Positions 1-8,891 are shown, counted from the stretch's first letter. The stretch: DNA of 64,000 bases from Rhodopseudomonas sp. BAL398 (GCF_033001325.1 NZ_CP133111.1:5875001-5939000), one strand, 5' to 3'. The notes: generated by a model not told the origin, from the sequence alone. Numbers and translations: made by a program.

Positions 1-779
1 CAGGTCATCGGAAAGAAATCCGGCGGCAGCTTCGAGATCGGCAGCTTGAGGAAGGGAATCTCCTTCACCGCGCCGTCGGCAAAGCGCAGCTCGACATGAT
101 AATCGGCGCGGAATTCCAGATAGGTGATGGTGTCGGGCTGGTCCGACAGCAGATCGAGAAAGCCGTGAAAATTTTCGGTGGTGGTGTTGTCGGAGCAGGG
201 CGTGCCGATCACATAGAGCCGCTCGAAGCCGAGCTGTCGTTCCAGCGCCCGCAGCGCGTGGATCTGGCAGGGAATCCCGATCACCGCGAGCCGCTTATAG
301 CCGGCGGCCAGCGCCGGTTCGAGCAGCGCCAGCGACGGCGCGTAGCCCATCCGCATGCCGCGGCATTGCGCCATGCCCTCGGGCTTGGTCACCAGCACCG
401 GCATCGGCTTCCATTTGTCGCCCGGGTCCGGCGCCATGGTCAGCACCGCGTCGACCGCTCCGGTCTCCAGCAGCCGCTCGGCGATCCGCGTGGTGATGCC
501 GGTCCATTGCGCGTTTTCGCGCGGCGTTTTCATCGCGGCGCGCACCATGCGGCGGAACGGGCCGAAAAATTCCTCGTCAGGCCGTGCGGGATCGCGGGTG
601 CGGCCATGGACGCGGCGCTCCATCGCCGGATAGTCCGGCTTGATGAACTGGCAGGCGTGGCCGCATTGCTTTGGATCGCTCATCCGCGACACGCCGCAAT
701 CGGTGCACAGCTCGCGCGGCGCGGCGGCGTTGACAGGCGGTGCCCAGAGCGGCGCTGGTGAATCGTCGCGCATCACCAT
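1..779 (-). CDS. bciB: Ferredoxin-dependent divinyl chlorophyllide 8-vinyl reductase, FrhB/BciB family (partial)
   Basis: The gene has no stop before the left edge, so its C-terminus is missing. About 259 codons are visible. The N-terminus has a cysteine cluster (Cys25, Cys28, Cys39, Cys43; core LCTDCG then CGHACQFIKPDY). This matches the Fe-S/F420-hydrogenase-beta-like N-terminus of BciB, which reduces the C8 vinyl group of (proto)chlorophyllide. A conserved GIPCQIHALRAL segment follows. ATG 779 has a GGGGA ribosome site seven bases upstream. ATG 773 is an alternative that overlaps the stop of the DUF427 gene as TGATG, so the two are translationally linked. Position beside bchI/bchD supports a pigment role. 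Other FrhB-family reductases remain possible because the C-terminal half is not seen. Confidence 0.72.
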   Translation of the reverse strand, partial: MVMRDDSPAPLWAPPVNAAAPRELCTDCGVSRMSDPKQCGHACQFIKPDYPAMERRVHGRTRDPARPDEEFFGPFRRMVRAAMKTPRENAQWTGITTRIAERLLETGAVDAVLTMAPDPGDKWKPMPVLVTKPEGMAQCRGMRMGYAPSLALLEPALAAGYKRLAVIGIPCQIHALRALERQLGFERLYVIGTPCSDNTTTENFHGFLDLLSDQPDTITYLEFRADYHVELRFADGAVKEIPFLKLPISKLPPDFFPMT

Positions 780-1270
780 CCGCGTGTCCCCGCGCCGCCC
801 TTGAAGGGGCCGACGATTTTCGTGGTGATCCAGCCGCCGTAGAAATCACCTTGCTGCGGCTGCACCCGCTCGTCGCCGACGAAACAATCATCGACTCGCG
901 AGGCGTAGAAGGCGAGGTGGCCGGCGATTGCCGCGAAAGCCGGTGTTGGTGTCGGATAGCTCCAGGCGGCGTTGTCCGACCGTCGCTCGCCGACTTCCAG
1001 CGACCAATATTTGGCGTGGCCCTTGAATTCGCACCAGGACTGCCCCGGCGCGGGCCGCAGTGCCGCGGTGCGGATATCGGCCGGCGGAATATAATAGACC
1101 GGCGGATGACTGGTTTCGAGCACGCGAAATCCTGACACGCTATCGGCGATGGTCTCGCCATTGAACACCACGCGCAACCGCTGCGCGACCGGTTCCAGGC
1201 GCGGCGGGCGTGGATAATCCCACACCGATTCCTGGCCTTGCGCGGGGATGTCGGGCTTCGGTCCGAACAT
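773..1270 (-). CDS. DUF427 domain protein
   Basis: A 165-residue soluble protein. It carries the features of DUF427: an NGETIADS strand, a HPPVYYIPPADI segment, a CEFKGHAKYWSL segment and a second copy-like half around FYASRVDDCFVGDE. The family is common in bacteria and its biochemical role is not established. ATG 1270 was chosen because GAGGGA lies just upstream; an in-frame extension to 1315 lacks such a site. Its stop overlaps the start region of the BciB-like gene, so both are probably cotranscribed, but nothing in the protein itself shows a pigment function. Confidence 0.8.
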   Translation of the reverse strand: MFGPKPDIPAQGQESVWDYPRPPRLEPVAQRLRVVFNGETIADSVSGFRVLETSHPPVYYIPPADIRTAALRPAPGQSWCEFKGHAKYWSLEVGERRSDNAAWSYPTPTPAFAAIAGHLAFYASRVDDCFVGDERVQPQQGDFYGGWITTKIVGPFKGGAGTRGW

Positions 1271-1333
1271 GGTCCCTCTTTGTAGGAAGCGGCGGGGTCG
1301 CTCGCCATTCGTCAAAAGTCAGATCGGAGCAGA

Positions 1334-1825
1334 TCAATAAAATGCCAGCCGCGCAACGGCGAGATCGCCGTCGAATTCGCGGCCCATCGCCACCAGCCCG
1401 ATCCGGCGCAGCCGGGCGATGTTGAGCGGCGCGTCGGTGCGATGCGGCGCGAATTGCGCAAATGGCAGCTCGATCGTGGTCCATTGCGACGGCGCGACGA
1501 ATTCCTGCCGATAGGATTGTTGCGGCCGGTCGAGATCGGTGCTGCGCAGATGCGCGCCGTAGCGCTCGCCAGTGCCGAACACGTCGAGAACGATGCCGGT
1601 GAGGCCGCTCGCATCGATCGCGCCGCCGTCGGGCGCCAGATCGAGCGCGATCTGGATGAAGCCGCCATTATTCTCGGTGCTGACGCGGCCGCACATCTGC
1701 ACGGCATCACGGCCCGCGATCGCCATCTCGGCGATGCTGCCGCGCGACACCCCGCCCATCACCGCGTCGGTGACCAGCCGCCAGCACAGCGCGCCGGTCG
1801 CGGGCCATAATTCGCCGGGAGTCAT
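1334..1825 (-). CDS. CIA30-like (NADH:ubiquinone oxidoreductase intermediate-associated protein 30) domain protein
   Basis: A 163-residue protein. The N-terminus WRLVTDAVMGGVSRGS and the later GIVLDVFGTGERYGAHLR and WTTIELPFAQF segments match the beta-sandwich CIA30/galactose-binding-like fold. In mitochondria that fold is linked to complex I assembly; bacterial members are largely uncharacterised. The start ATG 1825 overlaps the stop of the upstream membrane hydrolase as ATGA, so it is the downstream partner in a tight operon. No signal peptide or membrane segment is visible. Function here is unassigned. Confidence 0.75.
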   Translation of the reverse strand: MTPGELWPATGALCWRLVTDAVMGGVSRGSIAEMAIAGRDAVQMCGRVSTENNGGFIQIALDLAPDGGAIDASGLTGIVLDVFGTGERYGAHLRSTDLDRPQQSYRQEFVAPSQWTTIELPFAQFAPHRTDAPLNIARLRRIGLVAMGREFDGDLAVARLAFY

Positions 1826-3507
1826 CGGATCACCATCGGGAACGTCACCGCGATCGCCCACGCGAAGATCGCCGCATTGGCGAGCGCGCCGGGCAGCGGG
1901 TGATTGGTCGCCCTGTAGCTCCAATTGCTGATCAGCCCGAACGCCAGGAACAACAGCAGGATCGCCGGCACGATGATGATCAGGAAGAATAATTTGTGCA
2001 GATTGAGCGCCACCGCCGCCGCCAGCGAGGCGAGGAAGCAGAATTTGGCGAAGGCATAGCCGCCGCGCGGCGCGTGTGCCCCGTGCGCCATCCATTCCGC
2101 GGTGAGGAAATACGGCACGGTGCCGCAGGCCACCGCGGCGATCAGATGAATCCGCGGTTCGATCGGCAGGAACGAGAAGACGTAAGTATCGAGCGGCAGA
2201 CCGAAGGCGAGGATGTTGTAGGCGGCCACGGCGGCTGCGGCGATGACGAGCGCCTTGATACTGACCGTCGGACGTGCGTGCTGGCTGTCGGCATCCAATT
2301 TCGTCATGCCCGGGCTTGACCCGCCTGCGGGGCCGAAGCCGCTTTGGCGCGGCGAAGGCCCGGGCATCCAAGCCTTGGCGGCATCGCCTTGTGTCCGTGG
2401 ATGGCCGGGTCGAGCCCGGCCATGACGAAGGAAAGGCATTTGTCCAGGCAAGACCAGCAGGATCGCGCCGGTCAACAGTCCATAGAGCAGAAAATGCAGC
2501 GTCAGATAATCGCCGAGCAGGATGATCAGGAAGTCTGTCGGCGCCTTCCACAATATCAAGGGCGTCAGCACCGCGGGCAGGATCGCGGCGATCAGCAATT
2601 GCTTCCAGCTCAGGCTGGCGCCCATCGGCACCGGCGCGGCTTTCGGCAGCAGCGTCGACAATGGCCAGGCCAGCGCGATCAGTCCGAAGAACAACAGGCC
2701 CAGCGCGCTTGGCCGGCGGTCGATCCAGCCGGAGCTGGTGCGACCGAAGCTCTCATTCATCCATTGCAGCGCTTCGCGCATGCTATCCCGGCTGTACAGC
2801 ACGCCGATATGTTCGACACCGGACGACAGCGCCAGCCGCCGCGCGCTGCCGTCGTTGAAGTCGCCATAGCTGCGGCCGGCCACGGCGCCGCCGCCGGTGG
2901 TCTGGTTGACGATGCGCAAGCCTTCGTCCTTCAGCATCTGCGGCTCGAGCGCGCCGACGATCACCAGGAGATTATGCGGCAGCGTCGCGGTCGATTTCCG
3001 GGTGAACACCGAGACCGCGACGGTGGCGCTTATCTCCGGATGGGCGACGGCATATTGCACCACGATATCGGAGGCCATCGAATGGCCGAGCACCGCGACC
3101 CGGCCGTCATTGTCCGGCAGGGTGCGGGCGAAATCGGTGACGCGGCCGAGTTCGGCGACCAGCACGCCGGTCACATTGGTCGGCTCGTCGATATCGCCGC
3201 GGATCGGCACCGGGTTGCGGCCGTGCCCGGTAAAATCGAAGGTCACGGCGATATAGCCGTTGCGCGCCAGCGTGTCGGCGAAGGGCTGCATCAATTGCTG
3301 CGAGCCGGCAAAGCCATGGGCGATCACCACCACCGGCGCCGGGGCGTCGGAGGCCGGCCGATAGATCGTCACCGGAGTCTCGCCGACGTGGGCGGTCGAC
3401 ACCCGTAGCCCGTCGGTCATGCCATGCAACTGCCACAACGCCACCGCCAGCGCGGCGAGCGCGACGATAGCGACGACGATGCGCAGGGGCTTGGCGAAGC
3501 GGCGCAT
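1822..3507 (-). CDS. Membrane-anchored alpha/beta hydrolase with multi-pass C-terminal domain
   Basis: A 561-residue protein. One N-terminal membrane anchor (about residues 8-25) is followed by an alpha/beta-hydrolase domain with the oxyanion region VIAHGFAGSQ and nucleophile elbow GHSMA (141-145). The C-terminal half has about seven hydrophobic segments and a polar ending. The substrate cannot be told. Start ATG 3507 overlaps the stop of the DUF3422 gene (TGATG), and the stop overlaps the CIA30-like start (ATGA). Residues about 360-402 are not typical protein: they are encoded by a palindromic intergenic-type repeat inserted in frame between two membrane segments (see 2302-2429). Earlier ATG 3555 is less likely because of the overlap arrangement. 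Confidence 0.72.
   Translation of the reverse strand: MRRFAKPLRIVVAIVALAALAVALWQLHGMTDGLRVSTAHVGETPVTIYRPASDAPAPVVVIAHGFAGSQQLMQPFADTLARNGYIAVTFDFTGHGRNPVPIRGDIDEPTNVTGVLVAELGRVTDFARTLPDNDGRVAVLGHSMASDIVVQYAVAHPEISATVAVSVFTRKSTATLPHNLLVIVGALEPQMLKDEGLRIVNQTTGGGAVAGRSYGDFNDGSARRLALSSGVEHIGVLYSRDSMREALQWMNESFGRTSSGWIDRRPSALGLLFFGLIALAWPLSTLLPKAAPVPMGASLSWKQLLIAAILPAVLTPLILWKAPTDFLIILLGDYLTLHFLLYGLLTGAILLVLPGQMPFLRHGRARPGHPRTQGDAAKAWMPGPSPRQSGFGPAGGSSPGMTKLDADSQHARPTVSIKALVIAAAAVAAYNILAFGLPLDTYVFSFLPIEPRIHLIAAVACGTVPYFLTAEWMAHGAHAPRGGYAFAKFCFLASLAAAVALNLHKLFFLIIIVPAILLLFLAFGLISNWSYRATNHPLPGALANAAIFAWAIAVTFPMVIR
2302..2429. repeat. Palindromic repeat (family B) inside a coding region
   Basis: The plus strand begins GTCATGCCCGGGCTTGACCC and ends with GGATGGCCGGGTCGAGCCCG followed by GCCATGACGA, the complementary terminus. 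The same type of element lies between genes at 18555-18643, with a half copy at 10734-10756. Here it interrupts the hydrolase gene without breaking its reading frame, adding roughly 40-50 proline, glycine and arginine-rich residues. Confidence 0.8.
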
Positions 3508-4820
3508 CAATCCTCGTCCGCGATGTGTTTCTTGCGGATGCTGCGCACCGTCCACCAGATCGACACGGCGGCGATCGGCACGAACAGGGCGGTTGCGACG
3601 CCGGGGTCGATCGGCAGTCGGCCGCTTTCGCTGGCGCCCTTCACCAGATAGCCGAACAACCCGACCACGTAATAAGTGATCGCGGCGGTGGACAGGCCCT
3701 CGACCGTGGTCTGCAGCCGCAATTGCAGCCGGGTCCGCGCGTTCATCGATTTCAGCAGGTCCTGGTTCTGCTGTTCCAGTTCGACGTCGACCCGCGTGCG
3801 CAGCAGATTGGCGGCGCGCGCCAGCTTCAGCGACAGGTCGGACTGCCGCGCTTCGGTGGTGATGCAGGTCCGCATCGCCGGCTTCATCCGCCGCGCCAGG
3901 AATGACGACCAGGTCGGCAACCCGCCGACCTTGCGTTCGCCCAGCGTCGCCAGCCGTCCGGTCATGATTTCATCATAGGCCCGACTGGCGCCGAAGCGAT
4001 ACTGGCTGGCGGCGGCGCCGGCCTCGACCTCGGCGGCCAGCGCGGTCAGTTCCTCGAGCAGTCTGTGATTGCTGGCGAGGTCGCCGGCGCCGCGCATTTC
4101 CTGGGTGACCTCGGCCAGCCGGCGTTCGGAATTGGCGATCGACGGCGTCAGCCGCTGCGCCTCGGGCAGGCCGAGCAGCGCCAGCGTCCGATAGGTTTCG
4201 ACCTCGAGCACGCGCTGCACCAGCGCGCCGGCGCGCTCCGGCGCCATGCCGCGATCGACCACCAGGATGCGGACAAAGCCCGAGGGGCCGGGCTGGAAGT
4301 CGGTGGCATACAACGCCGCGCCGTCGGAATTTTCGGCGACCGCGAGGCTGGCGCGATCGAACAGCCGCTCCGGCGCGGTGCGCGGCGGGTCGTCCTTCAT
4401 CAGATGCAGATCGACCGCGACCAGCACCGGGCCGGGCTGCGGCAGCAGCCGCATCGGCGAGGCGATCGACGACGCATCGGGATGAAACGGTGCCGCCGCG
4501 GTGTCGGCGGGGATCTCCCAGGTGTAGGTGGTGAATTCCGAATGCTGCTCCCAACGCAGGATCGTGGTGCCGAACGGCGCGCGATGCTGCTTCTCGCCGG
4601 GCGCCGGCGGCGGCAGGCCGCGCGATTCACAAAATGCGATCAGGTTGGCGCGGTCGGCCTGTCCTGCTGCGCCTGCGGTGTCGAAGGCGAAATGCACGAT
4701 GCGCGATGGCCCGTGCAGCGCCGTAAACGGCCGCGCATGAACCTCGCCGAGCACGGCCGCGCGCAATGGATGCGGCGAAAGTCTTACGTTGCCGTCGCCG
4801 ATCAATATCCCAGTCGTCAT
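3507..4820 (-). CDS. DUF3422 family membrane protein
   Basis: A 437-residue protein starting near HPLRAAVLGEVHARPF, the hallmark N-terminal motif of DUF3422. A long soluble region with coiled-coil character (about residues 240-370) precedes two C-terminal hydrophobic segments (ITYYVVGLFGYLVKG and ATALFVPIAAVSIWW). The fold suggests a membrane-attached regulator or transporter-like protein; no function is established. ATG 4820 was chosen over ATG 4868 because the family normally begins only a short distance before the HARPF motif, but the ribosome site is weak for both. It leads a minus-strand operon with the membrane hydrolase. Confidence 0.78.
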   Translation of the reverse strand: MTTGILIGDGNVRLSPHPLRAAVLGEVHARPFTALHGPSRIVHFAFDTAGAAGQADRANLIAFCESRGLPPPAPGEKQHRAPFGTTILRWEQHSEFTTYTWEIPADTAAAPFHPDASSIASPMRLLPQPGPVLVAVDLHLMKDDPPRTAPERLFDRASLAVAENSDGAALYATDFQPGPSGFVRILVVDRGMAPERAGALVQRVLEVETYRTLALLGLPEAQRLTPSIANSERRLAEVTQEMRGAGDLASNHRLLEELTALAAEVEAGAAASQYRFGASRAYDEIMTGRLATLGERKVGGLPTWSSFLARRMKPAMRTCITTEARQSDLSLKLARAANLLRTRVDVELEQQNQDLLKSMNARTRLQLRLQTTVEGLSTAAITYYVVGLFGYLVKGASESGRLPIDPGVATALFVPIAAVSIWWTVRSIRKKHIADED

Positions 4821-5068
4821 CTCGCTTTTGACCTTGCTCAATACGTCTATCGTTGACTTGAGTAGCATTGCACTGCGACAGACAGAAGCCGAAAGGTTGT
4901 ACCTGCGATACTTCGTGTTAAGTCGTCGCAGGATCCGGAACTGCGGTCAGAACAGTGGCTTGACGCGCGGTAATTGTTTCTCGTAAGCCGGGTCATTGGT
5001 TTGCAATCTGGTGCGGGCCGGTTCTAAGGTTCGGCCAAACTTCGCCGCGGGCCCTTCGCGGTTGTCGA

Positions 5069-6061
5069 ATGGAGCGTGTGGTGGCAGTTTCAGTCCGGAT
5101 CGGCACTCGCAAGAGCGTCATGGCCCTTGCCCAGACCGAGGACATCGCAAAGCAGCTCAGAGCAGCCGCCAGCGAACTCGAAGTCGAAATCGTCAAATTC
5201 GAAACCGTCGGTGATTCCGACCAGATCAGCAAGCTGCTGCCGCATGGCGGCAAGGGCGGGGCCTTCGTCGCCGAGATCCGCGCCGCGGTGATCGCCGGCA
5301 AGCTCGAAGCCTGCATGCATTCGCTCAAGGACATGCCGGGCAATGAAGACACGCCGGGCCTGGTGATCGGCGCGACGCTGGCGCGCGATCCCGCCACCGA
5401 CGCGCTGGTGCTGCGCAAGGGCTTGACGCTCGACGAGCTGAAGGCATCGCGCGGCAAGGGCTACACCATCGGCACCAATGCGGTGCGGCGCGCGGCCTAT
5501 GCCAGGCGGCTGTTTCCCGAGATCAACATCATTCACTTCCGCGGTGCCGCCGATACGCGCATCCGCAAGCTCGACAATGCCGAGAAGCAGAAACTGCCGG
5601 ACGGCGGCATGGTCGGCCCCGCCGATGCGCTGATCATGGCGCGCTCCGGGCTGCAGCGGGTCGGCTTCGCCGATCGCATCGTGCATGATTTTACGCCGCA
5701 GGAGATGCTGCCCTCGGCCGGGCAGGGCATCGTCGCGGTGGAGTGCGCGGCTGATAATTGGCAGGTCCGCAAATATCTGGCGATGATCGATGACCCCGCG
5801 GCGCGGCTGTGCTGCGACGCCGAGCGCGAAGTGCTGTGGGTGCTGAACGGCCACTGCAATTCGCCGATGGCGGCGTATTCGACCATCGACGGCGCGCAGA
5901 TGACGCTCAGTGCGTCAGTGCTCGACGAAGAGGGCGGCAGTTTCATCGAGGCCTCGCGCGTGGGTCCGGCAAATCGCCCCCGCGAACTCGGCCGCGCCGT
6001 CGCGCTGGATCTTCTCGACAAGGGCGCCGCGGCGATCATCGAACGCACGCGGCCGGAGTAA
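5069..6061 (+). CDS. hemC: Divergent porphobilinogen deaminase (hydroxymethylbilane synthase) paralogue
   Basis: A 330-residue HemC-fold protein. HemC joins four porphobilinogens into hydroxymethylbilane. Visible family residues are Lys87-Asp88 in HSLKDMP, Arg140-Arg141 in IGTNAVRR, Arg158 and Arg164 in FRGAADTR, and a candidate dipyrromethane-cofactor Cys263 in NGHCNSP. Several normally strict motifs differ: GTSSLRR is GTNAVRR, RGN is RGA, and the cofactor loop is unusual. An insertion (about 172-185, KQKLPDGGMVGPAD) precedes the helix that usually follows RLSKLD. It ends seven bases before bchI, so it probably belongs to the bchI-bchD transcript. GTG 5081, with GGAG upstream, is an alternative start. 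It may be an active pigment-dedicated HemC or a specialised paralogue. Confidence 0.75.
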   Translation: MERVVAVSVRIGTRKSVMALAQTEDIAKQLRAAASELEVEIVKFETVGDSDQISKLLPHGGKGGAFVAEIRAAVIAGKLEACMHSLKDMPGNEDTPGLVIGATLARDPATDALVLRKGLTLDELKASRGKGYTIGTNAVRRAAYARRLFPEINIIHFRGAADTRIRKLDNAEKQKLPDGGMVGPADALIMARSGLQRVGFADRIVHDFTPQEMLPSAGQGIVAVECAADNWQVRKYLAMIDDPAARLCCDAEREVLWVLNGHCNSPMAAYSTIDGAQMTLSASVLDEEGGSFIEASRVGPANRPRELGRAVALDLLDKGAAAIIERTRPE

Positions 6062-6068
6062 CCATCAC

Positions 6069-7091
6069 ATGGCGACAGTTTTTCCGTTTTCCGCCATCGT
6101 CGGCCAGGAAGAGATGAAGCTCGCGCTGCTGATCGCGGCGATCGATCCCAAGGTCGGCGGCGTGCTGGCGTTCGGCGACCGCGGCGCCGGCAAGTCGACC
6201 GCGGTGCGCGCGCTGGCGGCACTGCTGCCGAAGATGAAGGTCGTGGTCGGCTGCCGCTATAATTGCGATCCGGAGCTGCCGAAGGCGTTCTGCGACGAGT
6301 GCAAGGAAAAAGAGAAGCACGGCAAGCTAAAAACCGCGCAGGTGCCGGTGCCGGTGGTCGATCTGCCGCTCGGCGCGACGGAAGACCGCGTGGTCGGCGC
6401 GCTCGACCTGGAGCGCGCGCTGGCCAAGGGCGAGAAGGCGTTCGAGCCCGGGCTGCTGGCCCGCGCCCATCGCGGCTTTCTCTATATCGACGAGGCCAAT
6501 CTGCTCGAGGATCATCTGGTCGATCTGCTGCTCGACGTTGCCGCTTCGGGCGAGAACGTGGTCGAGCGCGAGGGCCTCAGCATCCGCCATCCGGCGCGCT
6601 TCGTGCTGGTCGGCACCGGCAATCCCGAGGAAGGCGAATTGCGCCCGCAATTGCTGGATCGGTTCGGCCTGTCGGTCGAGGTCAAGACTCCGGACACGCT
6701 GCCGGAGCGGATCGAGGTGGTGCGCCGTCGTGACTCTTTCGAGAATGACTCGGCGGCATTCCTGACCCATTGGGCCAAGGAAGAGACCAAGTTGCGCAAG
6801 AAGATCACCCAGGCCCGCGAACGGCTGCCGGAGGTCACGGTGAGCGACGCGGCGCTGGAGCGCGCGGCGACCTTGTGCATGGCGCTCGGCACCGACGGCC
6901 TGCGCGGCGAATTGACGCTGATGCGCGCCGCGCGCGCGCTGGCGGCGCTGGAGCACGACAAGACCGTCACCGACGATCATCTCAAGCGCATCGCGCCCTC
7001 GGCGCTGCGGCACCGGCTGCGGCGCAATCCGCTCGACGACGCCGGCTCGTCGGTGCGGGTCGACCGCGCCATTGCCGAAATCTTCGGATGA
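6069..7091 (+). CDS. bchI: Magnesium chelatase subunit I (AAA+ ATPase)
   Basis: A 340-residue AAA+ protein. BchI hydrolyses ATP to drive Mg2+ insertion into protoporphyrin IX together with BchD and BchH, the first committed step of bacteriochlorophyll synthesis. Walker A is GDRGAGKST (36-44). The Walker B region reads FLYIDEANLLEDH and the sensor region GTGNPEEGELRPQLLDRFG. The inserted cysteine-rich stretch GCRYNCDPELPKAFCDEC is characteristic of purple-bacterial BchI. The start follows the HemC-like stop by seven bases. The stop overlaps the bchD start as ATGA, indicating coupled translation. bchH is not in the window. Confidence 0.96.
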   Translation: MATVFPFSAIVGQEEMKLALLIAAIDPKVGGVLAFGDRGAGKSTAVRALAALLPKMKVVVGCRYNCDPELPKAFCDECKEKEKHGKLKTAQVPVPVVDLPLGATEDRVVGALDLERALAKGEKAFEPGLLARAHRGFLYIDEANLLEDHLVDLLLDVAASGENVVEREGLSIRHPARFVLVGTGNPEEGELRPQLLDRFGLSVEVKTPDTLPERIEVVRRRDSFENDSAAFLTHWAKEETKLRKKITQARERLPEVTVSDAALERAATLCMALGTDGLRGELTLMRAARALAALEHDKTVTDDHLKRIAPSALRHRLRRNPLDDAGSSVRVDRAIAEIFG

Positions 7092-8851
7092 GCATCGCGC
7101 TCGCATGGTCCGATGCGGCGACCGCGGCGCAATTGTTCGCGGTCGATCCGGTCGGCACCGGCGGGGTGCTGTTGCGCTCGCGCGCCGGCCCCGTGCGCGA
7201 CCGCTGGCTGGCGCTGCTGCGCGCCGCGCTGCCGCCGGACGACGCCCATAAGCATCTGCCGCTGCATATCGGCGACGGTCGCCTGCTCGGCGGACTCGAC
7301 CTGTCGGCGACGCTGCTGGCCGGCCGCCCGGTCGCCGAGCGCGGCTTGCTGGCCGAAGCCGATGGCGGCGTGCTGGTGCTGGCGATGGCCGAGCGGATGT
7401 CGTCGTCGACCACCGTGCATGTCACCGCCGCGATGGATGCCCACGAGACATTGGTCGAGCGCGACGGGCTGTCGCTGCGGATGCCGGCCCGCTTCGGCGT
7501 GGTGGCGCTCGACGAGGGGCTCGAGGACGAATTCGCGCCGGCGTCGTTGCGCGACCGGCTCGCCTTTCATGTCGATCTCGATCAGTTCTCGTTCCGCGAC
7601 ACCGACGACTTCCCGATTTCGCTCGACGAGATCGTCGCGGCGCGGGCGCGGCTGTCGGCGATCCAGGTCGACAGCGAGCAGATCGAGGCGATCTGCACCG
7701 CCGCCGCGGCACTCGGCATCGTGTCGCTGCGCGCGCCGCTCTTGGCACTGCGCGGCGCCCGCGCCGCCGCGGCGCTGAACGGTCACGACAAGATCGAGCA
7801 GGACGACATCGCGATCGCCGCAAGGCTGGTGCTGGCGCCGCGCGCGCTGGTCTTTCCGCAGGCCGATCAGCCCGATGCCGAGGAGCCGCCGCCGCCCGAA
7901 CCGCCGCCGGAAGATGATTCCGAAGACAATAACACGGAGCAGCAGACCCCGGATATCGACAAGGCGCTCGACGAAGTCATTCTCGCCGCGGTGCAGGCGG
8001 CGATTCCGCCCGGCGTGCTGGCGGCGCTGCGCGCCTCGTCGGGCCGCGCGCGGTCGCGCTCCTCCGGCAAGGCCGGCGAGTTGCAGAAATCGAAGAAGCG
8101 CGGCCGCCCCACCGGCTCGGTGCGGGGTGAGCTGCGCGACGGCTCCAAACTCAACGTGATCGAGACATTACGCGCGGCGGCGCCGTGGCAGCCGCTGCGA
8201 CGGCGTCAGGCCGCGGGCCGCGAAGGCGCGCAACCGCGCATCCTGATCGAGAAGGACGATTTCCGCATCGCCCGGTTCAAGCAGCGCACCGAGACCACCA
8301 CCATTTTCGTGGTCGATGCCTCGGGTTCGGCGGCGCTGCATCGCCTGGCCGAGGCCAAGGGCGCGGTCGAATTGCTGCTGGCGGATTGCTATGTGCGCCG
8401 CGACCAGGTGGCGATGATCGCGTTTCGCGGCACCATCGCCGAGATCCTGTTGCCGCCGACTCGCTCCTTGGCGCGCGCCAAGCGCAGCCTCGCCGGGCTG
8501 CCCGGCGGCGGCGGCACGCCGCTGGCGGCCGGGCTCGACGCCGCCTTCATGCTGGCCGACTCGATCCGGCGCAAGGGCCAGACGCCGACCGTGATCGTGC
8601 TGACCGACGGCCGCGCCAATATCGCCCGCGACGGCGCGCCGGGCCGGCCCAAGGCCGAGGAAGACGCGATGGCGTCGGCGCGGCAGATGCGCGCCGCCGG
8701 CATCAATGCGGTGTTGGTCGACATGTCGCCGCGCCCGGGGCCGTTGGCCGAACAAGTCGCCAAGGAAATGGGCGCGCGCTATCTGCCGCTGCCCTATGCC
8801 GACGCCACCGTGCTGTCGCAGGCGGTGCTGGCGTCGACGCAGACGGCGTAG
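7088..8851 (+). CDS. bchD: Magnesium chelatase subunit D
   Basis: A 587-residue partner of BchI. The N-terminal part is a degenerate AAA+ module lacking a proper Walker A. It is followed by an acidic and proline-rich linker (the run of PPPPEPPPEDD near residues 265-275) and a C-terminal von Willebrand A/integrin I domain. The MIDAS elements are visible: DASGS near residue 410, a threonine in GGGGTPLAAG, and VLTDGRANI. The domain order is the one known for BchD, which forms the platform on which BchI rings assemble. Its start lies inside the bchI stop. No gene follows closely, so the hemC-like/bchI/bchD transcript likely ends here. Confidence 0.95.
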   Translation: MSIALAWSDAATAAQLFAVDPVGTGGVLLRSRAGPVRDRWLALLRAALPPDDAHKHLPLHIGDGRLLGGLDLSATLLAGRPVAERGLLAEADGGVLVLAMAERMSSSTTVHVTAAMDAHETLVERDGLSLRMPARFGVVALDEGLEDEFAPASLRDRLAFHVDLDQFSFRDTDDFPISLDEIVAARARLSAIQVDSEQIEAICTAAAALGIVSLRAPLLALRGARAAAALNGHDKIEQDDIAIAARLVLAPRALVFPQADQPDAEEPPPPEPPPEDDSEDNNTEQQTPDIDKALDEVILAAVQAAIPPGVLAALRASSGRARSRSSGKAGELQKSKKRGRPTGSVRGELRDGSKLNVIETLRAAAPWQPLRRRQAAGREGAQPRILIEKDDFRIARFKQRTETTTIFVVDASGSAALHRLAEAKGAVELLLADCYVRRDQVAMIAFRGTIAEILLPPTRSLARAKRSLAGLPGGGGTPLAAGLDAAFMLADSIRRKGQTPTVIVLTDGRANIARDGAPGRPKAEEDAMASARQMRAAGINAVLVDMSPRPGPLAEQVAKEMGARYLPLPYADATVLSQAVLASTQTA

Positions 8852-8876
8852 CCGGCGCTGCGGCCAAGTACACAAA

Positions 8877-8891
8877 TTAACCAGTCTTAAC
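8877..8891. promoter_or_regulatory. Possible CtrA-type motif TTAA-N6-TTAAC
   Basis: The sequence TTAACCAGTCTTAAC matches the TTAA-N6-TTAAC variant described for CtrA binding in Caulobacter. It sits 136 bases upstream of the L,D-transpeptidase start, in the gap after bchD. Motif match only; a chance match is possible. Confidence 0.35.

Noticed and set aside
1334-2551. A 405-codon frame joining the CIA30-like protein to upstream sequence
   Set aside because: The upstream half is an off-frame reading of the membrane hydrolase and its repeat. ATG 1825, overlapping the hydrolase stop, is the real start.
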